Assembly (NCBI GenBank): GCA_039800325.1
Contig: JBDLQY010000124.1
Coordinates: 62,001-126,000 of the forward strand
Direction: 5' to 3'
DNA from: SYIM01 sp039800325
GTDB lineage: Bacteria; Pseudomonadota; Gammaproteobacteria; Burkholderiales; Burkholderiaceae_E
Length of the DNA: 64,000 nucleotides
How positions within the stretch are numbered: position 1 is the first letter of the stretch; the number at the start of each line of letters is the position of its first letter. The position numbers and the translations under genes are program-made. Positions 17,496-26,760 of the stretch are shown here, piece after piece. Under the pieces are notes generated by a model. It was not told where the DNA came from. It was given only the letters and a program-made list of their open reading frames with translations, and did not search any database.

Positions 17496-18574
17496 CCGGA
17501 TTGTGCGAGGTTAGCCAGCAGTTCGGCCTGATGGGCTGTGGTTAGTGAACCGACCAGCTCATCAAGGTCGCCATCGAGCACCTGTTGCAGTTTGTAGAGC
17601 GTGAGATTGATGCGGTGATCGGTGACGCGCCCCTGCGGAAAGTTATAGGTGCGTATGCGTTCGGAGCGGTCACCCGACCCCACCAGGGACTTGCGGTGCG
17701 CCGCTTCGCGTGCCTGTGCCTCACGGACCAGCCTGTCCTTGAGTCGGGCTGCCAGCACCTTCATGGCGCGGTCGCGATTACGGTGCTGCGAGCGGTCGTC
17801 CTGGCACTCGGCGACGATTCCGGTGGGCAGGTGTGTGATGCGGACGGCCGATTCGGTCTTGTTCACATGCTGGCCGCCGGCACCCGATGCGCGAAATACA
17901 TCGATGCGCAGTTCTTGCGGGTCGATCTCGATTTCGCCGGTTTCATCGGCCTCAGCCATAACGGCGACGGTACAGGCCGAGGTATGGATACGTCCCTGGG
18001 CCTCGGTCTCGGGTACGCGCTGCACGCGGTGCCCGCCCGATTCGAACTTCAGTTGGGAGTAAATGCGATCGCCGGCAATTCGGACGATGACCTCTTTGTA
18101 GCCACCCAGTTCGGCTGCATGAGCTGATAACAACTCGGTCTGCCAGCCGCGCCTTTCGGCAAAGCGCAGATACATACGCAGCAGATCTCCGGCGAATAGC
18201 GCGCTTTCGTCGCCGCCTGTGCCTGCGCGAATTTCGACGATGACATCGCGCTCGTCGTTGGCATCGCGAGGCAGCAAGAGCGTCTGCAGGCGCGACATCT
18301 CCTCGCCCATGCGCGTTCGTGCTGATTCGGCTTCCTGGTCGGCGAACTCGCGCAACTCGGGGTCGTCCCGCATCTGCAGGGCCTCTGTCAGATCAGACTC
18401 GGCGCGCCGCCAAGCGTGAAAGCGCTCGAGTAGTTCGACCAGTTCGGCGTGTTCGCGCGTCAGGCGGCGAAATTCGTTCAGATCTCGGGCGGCGTCGGAG
18501 CTGGACAGCCGCGCGTTGACTTCGGCAAGACGGGGCTCGAGACGCTCGAGGCGCCCTCGCATTGAATCATCCAT
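17492..18574 (-). CDS. prfA: Peptide chain release factor 1
   Basis: RF1 ends translation at UAA and UAG codons. The 360-residue protein has the catalytic GGQ in FRASGAGGQHVNKTESAVRI, the PxT stop-recognition motif as PET in RVQRVPETEAQGR, and the RIHTSACTVAVM segment that marks class I release factors. It lies nine bases downstream of hemA and overlaps prmC, giving the common hemA-prfA-prmC operon. Confidence 0.97.
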   Translation of the reverse strand: MDDSMRGRLERLEPRLAEVNARLSSSDAARDLNEFRRLTREHAELVELLERFHAWRRAESDLTEALQMRDDPELREFADQEAESARTRMGEEMSRLQTLLLPRDANDERDVIVEIRAGTGGDESALFAGDLLRMYLRFAERRGWQTELLSAHAAELGGYKEVIVRIAGDRIYSQLKFESGGHRVQRVPETEAQGRIHTSACTVAVMAEADETGEIEIDPQELRIDVFRASGAGGQHVNKTESAVRITHLPTGIVAECQDDRSQHRNRDRAMKVLAARLKDRLVREAQAREAAHRKSLVGSGDRSERIRTYNFPQGRVTDHRINLTLYKLQQVLDGDLDELVGSLTTAHQAELLANLAQSG

Positions 18575-18582
18575 GGATGGCG

Positions 18583-19872
18583 CTAATGGGACGCGGATGC
18601 GTCGCTATCGGCGCCGCTGGCACGCTCGGGCAGAAGGTGGTCGACCAGCTGCAGCATATGCTCGCGCTGTTCGCCTGGCGCGTTCAGAAGACGCGTGGGG
18701 CCGTGCAAAAACTTGCTGGTAAGTCCGTGGGCAAGGGCTTCGAGGACTTTGTCGACATCCTGACCGCTGGCAAGAAGACGTCGCGCGCGCTCGAGCTCGG
18801 CAGACTTGAGGGCCTCGCCACGCGTATGCAGGGTGCGAATCGCAGGCACGATTTTGCGCGACGACATCCACTGCATAAACGAATCGACGCGTGATTCGAT
18901 GATGACCTCGGCCTGCGCGACGGCTGCGCGGCGATTTTCGCGCCCGGCATCGACCTGGCGCCCGAGGTCATCGACGGTGTAAAGGTAGACGTCGTCGAGT
19001 CGGGCGACTTCAGATTCGATGTCGCGCGGTACGGCCAGATCGACCATGAAGATGGGGCGCCGGCGACGGGCGCGCGTTGCGCGTTCGACCATACCCAGCC
19101 CGACGATAGGCAGCGTGCTGGCAGTGCAGGACACCACGATATCGAACTGCTCAAGTCGATTGCTGAGGTCAGCCAGACCCATGGTTTCCGCGCCGAAGCG
19201 ATTGGCCAGCTTCTCAGCGCGGTCGGCGCTGCGGTTGGCAATGACGATGCGGCGTGGATGCTGTGCGGCAAAGTGCGTGGCGCAGAGCTCAATCATTTCG
19301 CCGGCGCCGATGAACAGCACTGAGGCCTGCTGCATGTCTTCGAAGATGCGCCGGGCAAGCCGCACGGCTGCAGCTGCCATGGAGACCGAGTGCGCGCCGA
19401 TTTCAGTCGAGCTGCGAACCTCTTTGGCCACCGCAAAGCTGCGCTGGAAAAGCTGGTGCAGATGCGTGCCCAGCGCGCCGGATTCCTGCGCCATGCGCGC
19501 CGCGTCTTTCATCTGACCCAGGATTTGCGGTTCGCCCAACACCATGGAGTCAAGGCCCGAGGCCACGCGAAAGGCATGTCGCACGGCCTGTCCGTCCGGA
19601 AAGGCATACAGATGTTCGCTCAGGGGTCCGGTGCCCTGGCGTTGCGCCAGCCAGTCGGTGAGTGCTTGGTGCGCCTCGTCTGCCCGGGGTGTGGCGCAGT
19701 AGATTTCGGTGCGATTGCAGGTGGACAGAATGGCAGTTTCGGGCAGCAGACGGCTCAGGCGGGCTCTTAGGTCGGACAGCGCGACACTGAGAGCGTCACC
19801 GGGAAATGACACCTTCTCGCGCACATTGAGCGGCGCGGTCTGGTGATTGAGCCCAAGCGTTAGGATCTGCAT
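18583..19872 (-). CDS. hemA: Glutamyl-tRNA reductase
   Basis: HemA reduces glutamyl-tRNA to glutamate-1-semialdehyde with NADPH, the committed step of C5 tetrapyrrole synthesis. The 429-residue protein begins MQILTLGLNHQTAPLNVREK and has the catalytic Cys in LSTCNRTEIYC (about residue 50), SGLDSMVLGEPQILGQMKDA, the NADPH domain VLFIGAGEMIE and a C-terminal dimerisation helix region. It begins the hemA-prfA-prmC-grxD set. Confidence 0.96.
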   Translation of the reverse strand: MQILTLGLNHQTAPLNVREKVSFPGDALSVALSDLRARLSRLLPETAILSTCNRTEIYCATPRADEAHQALTDWLAQRQGTGPLSEHLYAFPDGQAVRHAFRVASGLDSMVLGEPQILGQMKDAARMAQESGALGTHLHQLFQRSFAVAKEVRSSTEIGAHSVSMAAAAVRLARRIFEDMQQASVLFIGAGEMIELCATHFAAQHPRRIVIANRSADRAEKLANRFGAETMGLADLSNRLEQFDIVVSCTASTLPIVGLGMVERATRARRRRPIFMVDLAVPRDIESEVARLDDVYLYTVDDLGRQVDAGRENRRAAVAQAEVIIESRVDSFMQWMSSRKIVPAIRTLHTRGEALKSAELERARRLLASGQDVDKVLEALAHGLTSKFLHGPTRLLNAPGEQREHMLQLVDHLLPERASGADSDASASH

Positions 19873-19893
19873 AAGCGACTGATTTGCAGGGGA

Positions 19894-21414
19894 TTATACG
19901 TCCGCTCCGAGAAAGAGGCGATAGGCCGGGTGCGCGCTTTCATCCCAGTATCGATAACCCAGTGTTGCAAGAAAGTCACGAAATTGACGTTTTTCGGCAC
20001 TGGGAACCTGAATTCCGACCAGCACCCGACCGTAGTCGGCGCCGTGATTTCGATAATGAAACAGCGAAATATTCCAGTTAGGACTCATGCTGGACAGAAA
20101 ACGCATAAGCGCACCTGGTCGCTCGGGAAACTCAAACCGGTAAAGCCGCTCGTCCCGTGCCAGAGGTGAGCGCCCACCTACCAGGTGACGCAGGTGGAGC
20201 TTGGCGAGCTCATCGTTGGTGAGGTCGATGGTGGGAAATCCTGCACGATCAAATGCACGGGCTATGCGTTGCGCCTCGGCCGGGTTCTGAACCTGGATAC
20301 CGACGAAAACATGGGCCAGCCGGGCATCTGCGATCCGGTAGTTAAATTCGGTGACGTTGCGTGCCCCCACGGTTTGGCAAAAGCGCCGGAAGCTGCCGCG
20401 TTCTTCTGGAATGGTGACCGCGAATACAGCCTCGCGCTGTTCGCCGATCTCAGCCCGCTCGGACACGAACCGCAGACGGTCAAAGTTCATGTTGGCGCCA
20501 CAGGCGATACTGACCAGGGTTTCGCCGCGCAGGCGTTCGCGTTCAACGTAGGCTTTGGCACCGGCCACCGCCAGAGCACCCGCTGGCTCAAGCGTGACGC
20601 GGGTATCTTCGTAGATGTCCTTGATCGCAGCGCACAAGGCGTCGTTATCGACCAGGATGATGTCGTCGACAAATTGCCGGCACAGCCGAAAAGTTTCCTC
20701 GCCTACTTTCTTGACTGCGGTCCCGTCCGAGAACAGACCGACTTCGGCGAGCTCGACACGACGCCCGGCCGCTAGTGATCGACGCATGGCATCGGAGTCG
20801 GTGGTCTGCACGCCGATGACGCGGATGTCGGGTCGAACCTGTTTTACATAGGTGGCCACGCCAGCGATCAGCCCGCCACCGCCAATCGCCACAAAGATGG
20901 CATGAATGGGGCCCTGGTGCTGGCGCAGAATCTCCATGGCCACCGTACCCTGGCCGGCGATGACATCCGGGTCATCGAATGGATGCACGAAGACCAGACC
21001 CTGCTCAGCCTGCATCTGCAGGGCATGCGCGTAGGCATCACTGTATGAGTCGCCCTGCAGCACCACCTCGGCACCGCGCGCGCGAACCGCGTCGATTTTC
21101 ACCTGGGGTGTTGTGACCGGCATGACGATCACCGCGCGGCAGCCCAGTTTGCGAGCGGCCAGCGCCACACCCTGCGCATGATTGCCAGCCGAGGCTGCAA
21201 TTACGCCACGAGCCAGTTCCTCGGGGCTGAGATTGACCATTTTGTTGTAGGCGCCCCTCAGCTTGAATGAGAACACCGGCTGCAGGTCCTCCCGTTTGAC
21301 CAGTAGGCGGTTACGAAGCCGGCTGCTTAAGTTGAAGGCTTGCTCGAGCGGCGTCTCGCGCGCGACGTCGTAAACGCGGGCATTGAGAATGCGTTTGAGA
21401 TAAGAGGTGGGCAT
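19894..21414 (-). CDS. ilvA: Threonine ammonia-lyase, biosynthetic
   Basis: This PLP enzyme deaminates threonine to 2-oxobutyrate, the first step towards isoleucine. At 506 residues it is the long, biosynthetic form. The PLP Lys is in VFSFKLRGAYNKM (near residue 55), the phosphate loop is IGGGGLIAG, and the C-terminal third holds two ACT-like regulatory domains (from about residue 330, EERGSFRRFCQTVGARNVTEFNYR, and again FPERPGALMRFLSSM), so isoleucine feedback control is likely. An 18-bp tandem repeat lies between it and the divergent gene to the right. Confidence 0.95.
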   Translation of the reverse strand: MPTSYLKRILNARVYDVARETPLEQAFNLSSRLRNRLLVKREDLQPVFSFKLRGAYNKMVNLSPEELARGVIAASAGNHAQGVALAARKLGCRAVIVMPVTTPQVKIDAVRARGAEVVLQGDSYSDAYAHALQMQAEQGLVFVHPFDDPDVIAGQGTVAMEILRQHQGPIHAIFVAIGGGGLIAGVATYVKQVRPDIRVIGVQTTDSDAMRRSLAAGRRVELAEVGLFSDGTAVKKVGEETFRLCRQFVDDIILVDNDALCAAIKDIYEDTRVTLEPAGALAVAGAKAYVERERLRGETLVSIACGANMNFDRLRFVSERAEIGEQREAVFAVTIPEERGSFRRFCQTVGARNVTEFNYRIADARLAHVFVGIQVQNPAEAQRIARAFDRAGFPTIDLTNDELAKLHLRHLVGGRSPLARDERLYRFEFPERPGALMRFLSSMSPNWNISLFHYRNHGADYGRVLVGIQVPSAEKRQFRDFLATLGYRYWDESAHPAYRLFLGADV

Positions 21415-21501
21415 GGTGCTTGCAGTTTAGCCTGACGACCCCGACGCAGACCATGCCGTATCAGCTTCGCTGGTCGGATGCACTGCTAGACTCTTCTGGC
21501 T

Positions 21502-21599
21502 GAAAGATCGCGGTACGCTAAAGGATCGAGGCGCACTGAAGGATCAAGGCGCACTGAAGGATCAAGGCGCACTGAAGGATCGAGGTGTGCCAAAGGATT
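21502..21599. repeat. 18-bp tandem repeat, about 5.4 copies
   Basis: Six consecutive units start at 21502, 21520, 21538, 21556, 21574 and (partial) 21592. The consensus on the plus strand is GAAGGATCAAGGCGCACT. Units 3 and 4 are identical, and the outer units differ at one to several bases, as expected for a minisatellite that expands in the middle. It fills most of the divergent gap between ilvA and the next gene. The unit is a multiple of three but I see no real gene over it. Confidence 0.92.
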
Positions 21600-21661
21600 G
21601 ATGTAACGACCGAAGAGCGGTGGCCAGCCTGCCGCGGCTGAATGTCTTTGCTGGATGTTTT

Positions 21662-22156
21662 GTGGAAGAACTGCTCGACCGCCTGCTTGACTGGTTTGCG
21701 TTGCCCAAGAATGGGCTGGTGACCGTATTCGTTGTGGCCTTCGTTTCTGCAACGTTGCTGCCGATGGGTTCTGAGCCGGCGGTCTTCGGCTATGCCAAGC
21801 TCAATCCGGATCAGTTCTGGATCGTCATTCTGGTGGCTACGGCAGGCAACACCCTGGGAGGTGCGGTGGACTGGTGGCTGGGCTACGGGGCCAAGCAGGC
21901 TCTGGCCAAAGGCAAGCAGACCCGTTATCTGCGCTGGTTTGAGCGGCTTGGGCCCAAGGCGCTTTTTTTCTCGTTTCTTCCGGTGGTGGGTGACCCGCTG
22001 TGCTCGGTGGCGGGCTGGCTCAGGCTCAACTTCTGGCAGTCGGTCGCCTGGATGGCGCTGGGCAAATTTACCCGCTACGTACTGATGACCGCCGCCTTGT
22101 TGTGGGTGCCCGATGACTGGTGGCGAAGACTTCTCGCGCCCTTCACGGGCGGCTGA
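21662..22156 (+). CDS. DedA/YqaA-like small inner-membrane protein
   Basis: This is a membrane protein of about 164 residues related to the YqaA/SNARE-associated (DedA-type) family. It has hydrophobic stretches VTVFVVAFVSATLLPMGSEPAVF, FWIVILVATAGNTLGGAVDWWLGY and LGPKALFFSFLPVVGDPLCSVAGWLRLNFWQSVAWMALG. The GNTLGG...DWWLG and FLPVVGDPLCSVAG segments are typical of YqaA proteins. Its role is unknown; DedA relatives are linked to lipid-carrier recycling and membrane homeostasis. The start is uncertain: GTG 21662 or the in-frame GTG 21620, neither with a strong ribosome site. Confidence 0.8.
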   Translation: MEELLDRLLDWFALPKNGLVTVFVVAFVSATLLPMGSEPAVFGYAKLNPDQFWIVILVATAGNTLGGAVDWWLGYGAKQALAKGKQTRYLRWFERLGPKALFFSFLPVVGDPLCSVAGWLRLNFWQSVAWMALGKFTRYVLMTAALLWVPDDWWRRLLAPFTGG

Positions 22157-22157
22157 A

Positions 22158-22233
22158 GACCGTGCCAGCCGTCGGGTTGAGCACACTCGCCTAGAGACCG
22201 CGCAGGCCGTCGGGTTGAACCCGCTCGCCTAGA
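22158..22233. repeat. 38-bp imperfect tandem duplication
   Basis: The segment 22158-22195 is repeated at 22196-22233 with a few mismatches; both copies contain GCCGTCGGGTTGA and CTCGCCTAGA. It lies directly before the start of the large FAD/Fe-S oxidoreductase gene and includes TAGAAT at 22230-22235, which could act as a -10 box. Confidence 0.8.
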
Positions 22234-22259
22234 ATGCTGTTTTAAGGCTTGCAACGACC

Positions 22260-25200
22260 ATGAATGCGCCGATCCCCCTGCATTTAGCTCCGCCCGAGGC
22301 CGAAGCGCCCGCGCGCGTGCGCGAAATTCCCTATAACTACACCTCGTTTTCCGATCGCGAAATCGTCATTCGTCTGCTCGGTGCCGAGGCCTGGGACATT
22401 GTCGAAGAGCTTCGCACCGAGCGACGCACGGGCCGCTCCGCCCGGATGCTGTACGAAGTTCTGGGCGACATCTGGGTTGTGCGCCGTAATCCCTACCTGC
22501 AGGATGATCTGATTGACAACCCCAAACGTAGACGCCTACTGATTGATGCTCTGCGTCACCGGCTTGGCGAAATCGACAGACGGCGTGTGCCCACGGTCGC
22601 AGCCGAATCCGAGTCGTCTGCGCGTGCATCTGAATCGTCCCAGCCCGGTGAGTCAAACCGCGCGACCAAGGTGGCGCGGCTGCTGCAGCTGGCCCAGGCG
22701 GCGGTGGCCGCTTTCGAGCACGAGTTGGGCGAAGTAGCCGCAGCGCGGGCGCGGGCACAGCGACGGCTGGGGCGTTGCACGCGGCGAGACAATATTCGCT
22801 TTGATGCGTTCTCGCGGGTATCGCATGTGACAGACGCCACGGACTGGCGAGTCGAGTATCCGTTTGTCGTGCTTACGCCTGACAGCGAAAGCGAAATCGC
22901 ATCGCTGGTTCAGGCCTGCATCGAATTGGGTCTGACCATTATTCCGCGTGGGGGCGGTACCGGCTATACCGGCGGTGCGATTCCGCTGACACCACAATCG
23001 GCTGTCATCAATACCGAAAAGCTTGAAAAGCTGGGCCTGGTCGAGCATCGGCTGCTGCCCGGCCTTGAGTCCCCCGTTGCGACGATTTTCTCCGAGGCTG
23101 GGGTTGTTACGCGCCGCGTCACCGACGCTGCTGAGCAGGCCGGCCTGGTCTTTGCGGTCGATCCGACCTCACTCGATGCATCGTGCATTGGCGGCAACAT
23201 TGCCATGAATGCGGGTGGCAAAAAGGCGGTGCTGTGGGGTACCGCGATTGACAACCTGGCCTGGTGGCGCATGGTTGATCCCGATGGGCAGTGGCTTGAA
23301 GTCAGCCGGGTCGGTCATAACCTCGGCAAGATTCACGATGCGCCCGTCGCCCAGTTTGAGCTCTGCTGGTATGCGCCCGATCAGTTGGGCACTGACGGAC
23401 TCATGCGGGGCGGGCCACTGCGCCGCGAGCGGCTGGACATCGAAGGCTCGCGTTTTCGTAAGGTAGGCCTGGGCAAGGATGTCACCGATAAATTTCTGGC
23501 CGGCCTGCCCGGTGTGCAGAAGGAAGGCTGTGATGGCCTGATTACGTCAGCTCGCTGGATTCTGCACCGCATGCCGGCGCATATCCGTACCGTTTGCCTT
23601 GAGTTTTTTGGCCAGGCCAAGGAGGCGGTGCCTTCCATTGTTGAAATCAAGCAATACCTGGACGCCCGGCCGGGTGGCGCCATTCTGGCTGGTCTCGAAC
23701 ATCTCGATGAACGCTATCTGCGTGCCGTGGGCTATGCCACTAAGTCGCGCCGAGGTGGTCTGCCCAAGATGGTCCTGATTGGCGATATCGTGGGTGACGA
23801 CGAAGACGGCGTGGCCCGCGCGACCTCTGAGGTTGTTCGGCTGGCCAATCGGCGTGTCGGCGAGGGCTTCGTAGCAATCGCGGCTGATGCGCGTAAACGC
23901 TTCTGGGCAGACCGATCCCGCACGGCTGCGATCGCGCGGCACACCAATGCCTTCAAGATCAATGAAGACGTGGTCATTCCCCTGGACCGTATGGGCGAGT
24001 ACACCGACGGCATTGAACGTATCAACATCGAGCTGTCCATCCGAAATAAGCTGCAGCTGGTCGGCGCGTTACGGGAGCTTGTCGAGGGCACCCTACCGGT
24101 GGCGGCCGCAGACGAGCCCGACGCCAGCGGGCTATCGGGAGATGAGCTCCTCGATGATCGCCGACGTCGCGCGCTTGAGTTGCTGGCCCTGGTCAGCGCT
24201 CGCTGGCAGAGCCTACTCGACTACATCGATCTTCCCCTCAGCGAAGCGCTTGCGCGATTAAACGCATCAGGCTTCATGGTGCTGACCCCGCCCTCGGTTG
24301 ACCGCTCCGACGCCGATCGGCATGAGCAGCTTTTCCACCGCCTGCAAGATCGCAGTATTCGAGTGTCCTGGAAGCTTGAGGTGCGCGAACCCTTGCACGC
24401 CATCTTCTCGGGTCAGGTGTTTGCGCCAGTTCGAGACGCCATTGAGCGCACGCACGCGCGCGTGCTACGCAGTCGGGTGTTCGTCGCGTTACACATGCAT
24501 GCCGGCGACGGCAATGTGCATACCAATATACCGGTCAACTCCGACGACTACGGCATGCTGAAGCAGGCCGAGGCTGCCGTTGATCGAATCATGGCCCTGG
24601 CGAGGTCTCTGGGTGGTGTCATCTCAGGCGAGCATGGCATCGGTATCACTAAGCTGCAGTATCTGCAGTCTCATGAAATTGCTGATTTTCGCCGGTACAA
24701 GTCGCGCATCGACCCCGAGGGACGCTTCAACAAGGGCAAGCTGCTTGATGATGTGGCGGCGCCTGGCGACCTGCGCAATGCCTACACACCCAGTTTTGGT
24801 CTGATGGGCGCTGAGTCGCTGATTCTTCATGAGTCGGATATTGGTGCCATCTCTGACTCCATGAAGAACTGTCTGCGCTGTGGCAAGTGCAAGCCGGTAT
24901 GCGCCACGCATGTGCCGCGGGCCAATCTGCTGTATTCGCCGCGCAACAAAATTTTGGCGACTTCCCTGCTGATCGAGGCGTTTCTGTATGAAGAGCAGAC
25001 GCGTCGTGGGGTATCGGTGCGGCATTGGGAAGAGTTCTCGGATGTGGCCGACCACTGCACGGTGTGCCATAAGTGCGAGACACCCTGTCCGGTCGATATT
25101 GACTTTGGTGATGTGTCCATGAACATGCGCAACCTGTTGCGCAAAATGGGCAAGAAGCGATTTAACGCCGGCAACGCGGCTGCGATGTTTTTCCTCAACG

Positions 25201-26288
25201 CGACGGATCCCGACACCATTAAAGCGACTCGTGCGGCCATGGTGGGCGTGGGTTACCGCGTGCAGCGGCTCGCCCATGATTTGTTGGGCCGGTTCAGCCG
25301 GCGTCAGAATGCCAGCCCGCCGGCAACGGTCGGAAAGGCACCGCTTCGCGAGCAGGTGATTCATTTCGTCAATCGCAAGATGCCGGGCAACCTGCCTAAA
25401 AAAACAGCGCGCGCACTGCTTGACATCGAAGACAGTCGGTACGTGCCCATTATTCGTGATCCGGCCCGCACATCGCCCGACTCTGAAGCCGTGTTTTACT
25501 TTCCCGGCTGTGGCTCCGAGCGTTTGTTTTCGCAGGTCGGTCTTGCCACACAGGCCATGCTCTGGCACGTGGGTGTTCAGACGGTGCTGCCGCCGGGCTA
25601 TCTGTGCTGTGGTTATCCGCAGCGCGGTTCTGGCCAGTTCGACCGTGCCGACAAGATGATCACTGATAACCGGGTGCTGTTCCACCGAGTGGCCAATACG
25701 CTTAATTACCTCGATATCCGCACCGTGGTGGTGTCATGCGGCACCTGCTACGACCAGCTGCAGGGTTATGAGTTTGAGCGCATCTTCCCAGGCTGTCGCA
25801 TCATCGACATCCATGAGTACCTGCTCGAGAAGGGACTGAAGCTCGACTCGGTGACGGGGGTGCGCTACCTCTACCATGACCCCTGCCACAGCCCCATCAA
25901 GACGCAGTCGCCGGTTAAGCTGGTCAATACGCTCATGAACAGCGAACTCAACGGACGCATAGAACGCAATGACCGATGCTGCGGTGAGTCTGGCACGCTG
26001 GCGGTCACGCGGCCCGATATCTCAACGCAGGTGCGCTTTCGCAAAGCTGAAGAACTGCAGCGGGCAGCCACCCGATTGCGCACTGAGTCCAGCGACCTGC
26101 AGGCCCCGGTCAAGGTGCTGACCAGCTGCCCGTCCTGCCTGCAGGGTCTTGCCCGCTACAGCGACGAGACCGATGTCCAGGCCGATTACATCGTGGTGGA
26201 AATCGCCCGCCACATGCTCGGACAAGACTGGCTGCCCAACTATGTTGCCCGTGCCAACTCGGGCGGTATCGAACGGGTGCTAGTCTGA
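22260..26288 (+). CDS. Large FAD/FMN-binding and [4Fe-4S] oxidoreductase (DUF3683, GlcD-GlpC-like fusion)
   Basis: This 1342-residue protein joins an N-terminal DUF3683-type region (about 1-190, beginning VREIPYNYTSFSDREIVIRLLG), a PCMH-type FAD domain (IIPRGGGTGYTGG near 228), an FAD-oxidase C domain with HMHAGDGNVHTN near 744 and GEHGIGITKLQYL near 790, two 4Fe-4S motifs (CLRCGKCKPVC near 870, CTVCHKCETPC near 931), and two CCG domains (CCGYPQRG near 1116, CCGESG near 1239). The plan combines those of D-lactate/glycolate dehydrogenase and their iron-sulfur partners in one chain, so quinone-linked oxidation of a D-2-hydroxy acid is the likely reaction. The true substrate is unproven. It lies upstream of DUF971 and ubiE. 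Confidence 0.9.
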   Translation: MNAPIPLHLAPPEAEAPARVREIPYNYTSFSDREIVIRLLGAEAWDIVEELRTERRTGRSARMLYEVLGDIWVVRRNPYLQDDLIDNPKRRRLLIDALRHRLGEIDRRRVPTVAAESESSARASESSQPGESNRATKVARLLQLAQAAVAAFEHELGEVAAARARAQRRLGRCTRRDNIRFDAFSRVSHVTDATDWRVEYPFVVLTPDSESEIASLVQACIELGLTIIPRGGGTGYTGGAIPLTPQSAVINTEKLEKLGLVEHRLLPGLESPVATIFSEAGVVTRRVTDAAEQAGLVFAVDPTSLDASCIGGNIAMNAGGKKAVLWGTAIDNLAWWRMVDPDGQWLEVSRVGHNLGKIHDAPVAQFELCWYAPDQLGTDGLMRGGPLRRERLDIEGSRFRKVGLGKDVTDKFLAGLPGVQKEGCDGLITSARWILHRMPAHIRTVCLEFFGQAKEAVPSIVEIKQYLDARPGGAILAGLEHLDERYLRAVGYATKSRRGGLPKMVLIGDIVGDDEDGVARATSEVVRLANRRVGEGFVAIAADARKRFWADRSRTAAIARHTNAFKINEDVVIPLDRMGEYTDGIERINIELSIRNKLQLVGALRELVEGTLPVAAADEPDASGLSGDELLDDRRRRALELLALVSARWQSLLDYIDLPLSEALARLNASGFMVLTPPSVDRSDADRHEQLFHRLQDRSIRVSWKLEVREPLHAIFSGQVFAPVRDAIERTHARVLRSRVFVALHMHAGDGNVHTNIPVNSDDYGMLKQAEAAVDRIMALARSLGGVISGEHGIGITKLQYLQSHEIADFRRYKSRIDPEGRFNKGKLLDDVAAPGDLRNAYTPSFGLMGAESLILHESDIGAISDSMKNCLRCGKCKPVCATHVPRANLLYSPRNKILATSLLIEAFLYEEQTRRGVSVRHWEEFSDVADHCTVCHKCETPCPVDIDFGDVSMNMRNLLRKMGKKRFNAGNAAAMFFLNATDPDTIKATRAAMVGVGYRVQRLAHDLLGRFSRRQNASPPATVGKAPLREQVIHFVNRKMPGNLPKKTARALLDIEDSRYVPIIRDPARTSPDSEAVFYFPGCGSERLFSQVGLATQAMLWHVGVQTVLPPGYLCCGYPQRGSGQFDRADKMITDNRVLFHRVANTLNYLDIRTVVVSCGTCYDQLQGYEFERIFPGCRIIDIHEYLLEKGLKLDSVTGVRYLYHDPCHSPIKTQSPVKLVNTLMNSELNGRIERNDRCCGESGTLAVTRPDISTQVRFRKAEELQRAATRLRTESSDLQAPVKVLTSCPSCLQGLARYSDETDVQADYIVVEIARHMLGQDWLPNYVARANSGGIERVLV

Positions 26289-26325
26289 GCACCTGAATCC
26301 AACTACTTGCGAGACTCAGCTCAAC

Positions 26326-26760
26326 ATGGCCGGACTCGACTCAAACACGCCTTTACCAACGCGCCTCGTCTTGCATAAGGTGTCGCGCCTGCTCGAAATC
26401 GATTTCGCAGACGGACGCAGCTTCAAGCTGCCGTTTGAGCTCATGCGGGTTTACTCCCCATCGGCAGAGGTGCGCGGTCATGGGCCCGGACAAGAGACAT
26501 TACAGACGGGTAAGGCCGAGGTGGGCATCGACAGCCTCGAGCAGGTGGGTCACTACGCGATTCAGCCGCAATTCAGTGATGGCCACTCCAGCGGCATTTT
26601 TTCCTGGGACTATCTTTACTGGTTGGGCGATCAGCAGGAGGCTTTGTGGGCGGACTATCTGGCGCGCCTCGAAGCGGCGGCTGGCAGCCGCTATCCGTCT
26701 CCAGTTACGGATATGGCCAGCATGGCGGTCACTCGGCAGCGCGGCGGTGGGTGCGGTTAA
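26326..26760 (+). CDS. DUF971 family protein
   Basis: This 144-residue protein consists of a DUF971 domain (related to the N-terminal domain of gamma-butyrobetaine hydroxylase), with LEIDFADGRSFKLPFELMRVYSPSAEVRGHGP, then HYAIQPQFSDGHSSGIFSWDYLYWL. Such stand-alone proteins are common next to ubiE in Burkholderiales; some DUF971 proteins are tied to Fe-S biology, but no function is shown here. Its stop shares one base with the ubiE start, so they are coupled. Confidence 0.88.
   Translation: MAGLDSNTPLPTRLVLHKVSRLLEIDFADGRSFKLPFELMRVYSPSAEVRGHGPGQETLQTGKAEVGIDSLEQVGHYAIQPQFSDGHSSGIFSWDYLYWLGDQQEALWADYLARLEAAAGSRYPSPVTDMASMAVTRQRGGGCG

Noticed and set aside
21518..22186. Long leftward open frame (222 codons) across the tandem repeat and the DedA-like gene
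   Set aside because: It lies antisense to a membrane protein with clear helices, its product is Arg/His/Gln-rich without family features, and the repeated residues simply reflect the 18-bp repeat.
24624..25685. 353-codon leftward frame inside the large oxidoreductase gene
   Set aside because: It is antisense to the FAD and Fe-S domains and has no recognisable product.
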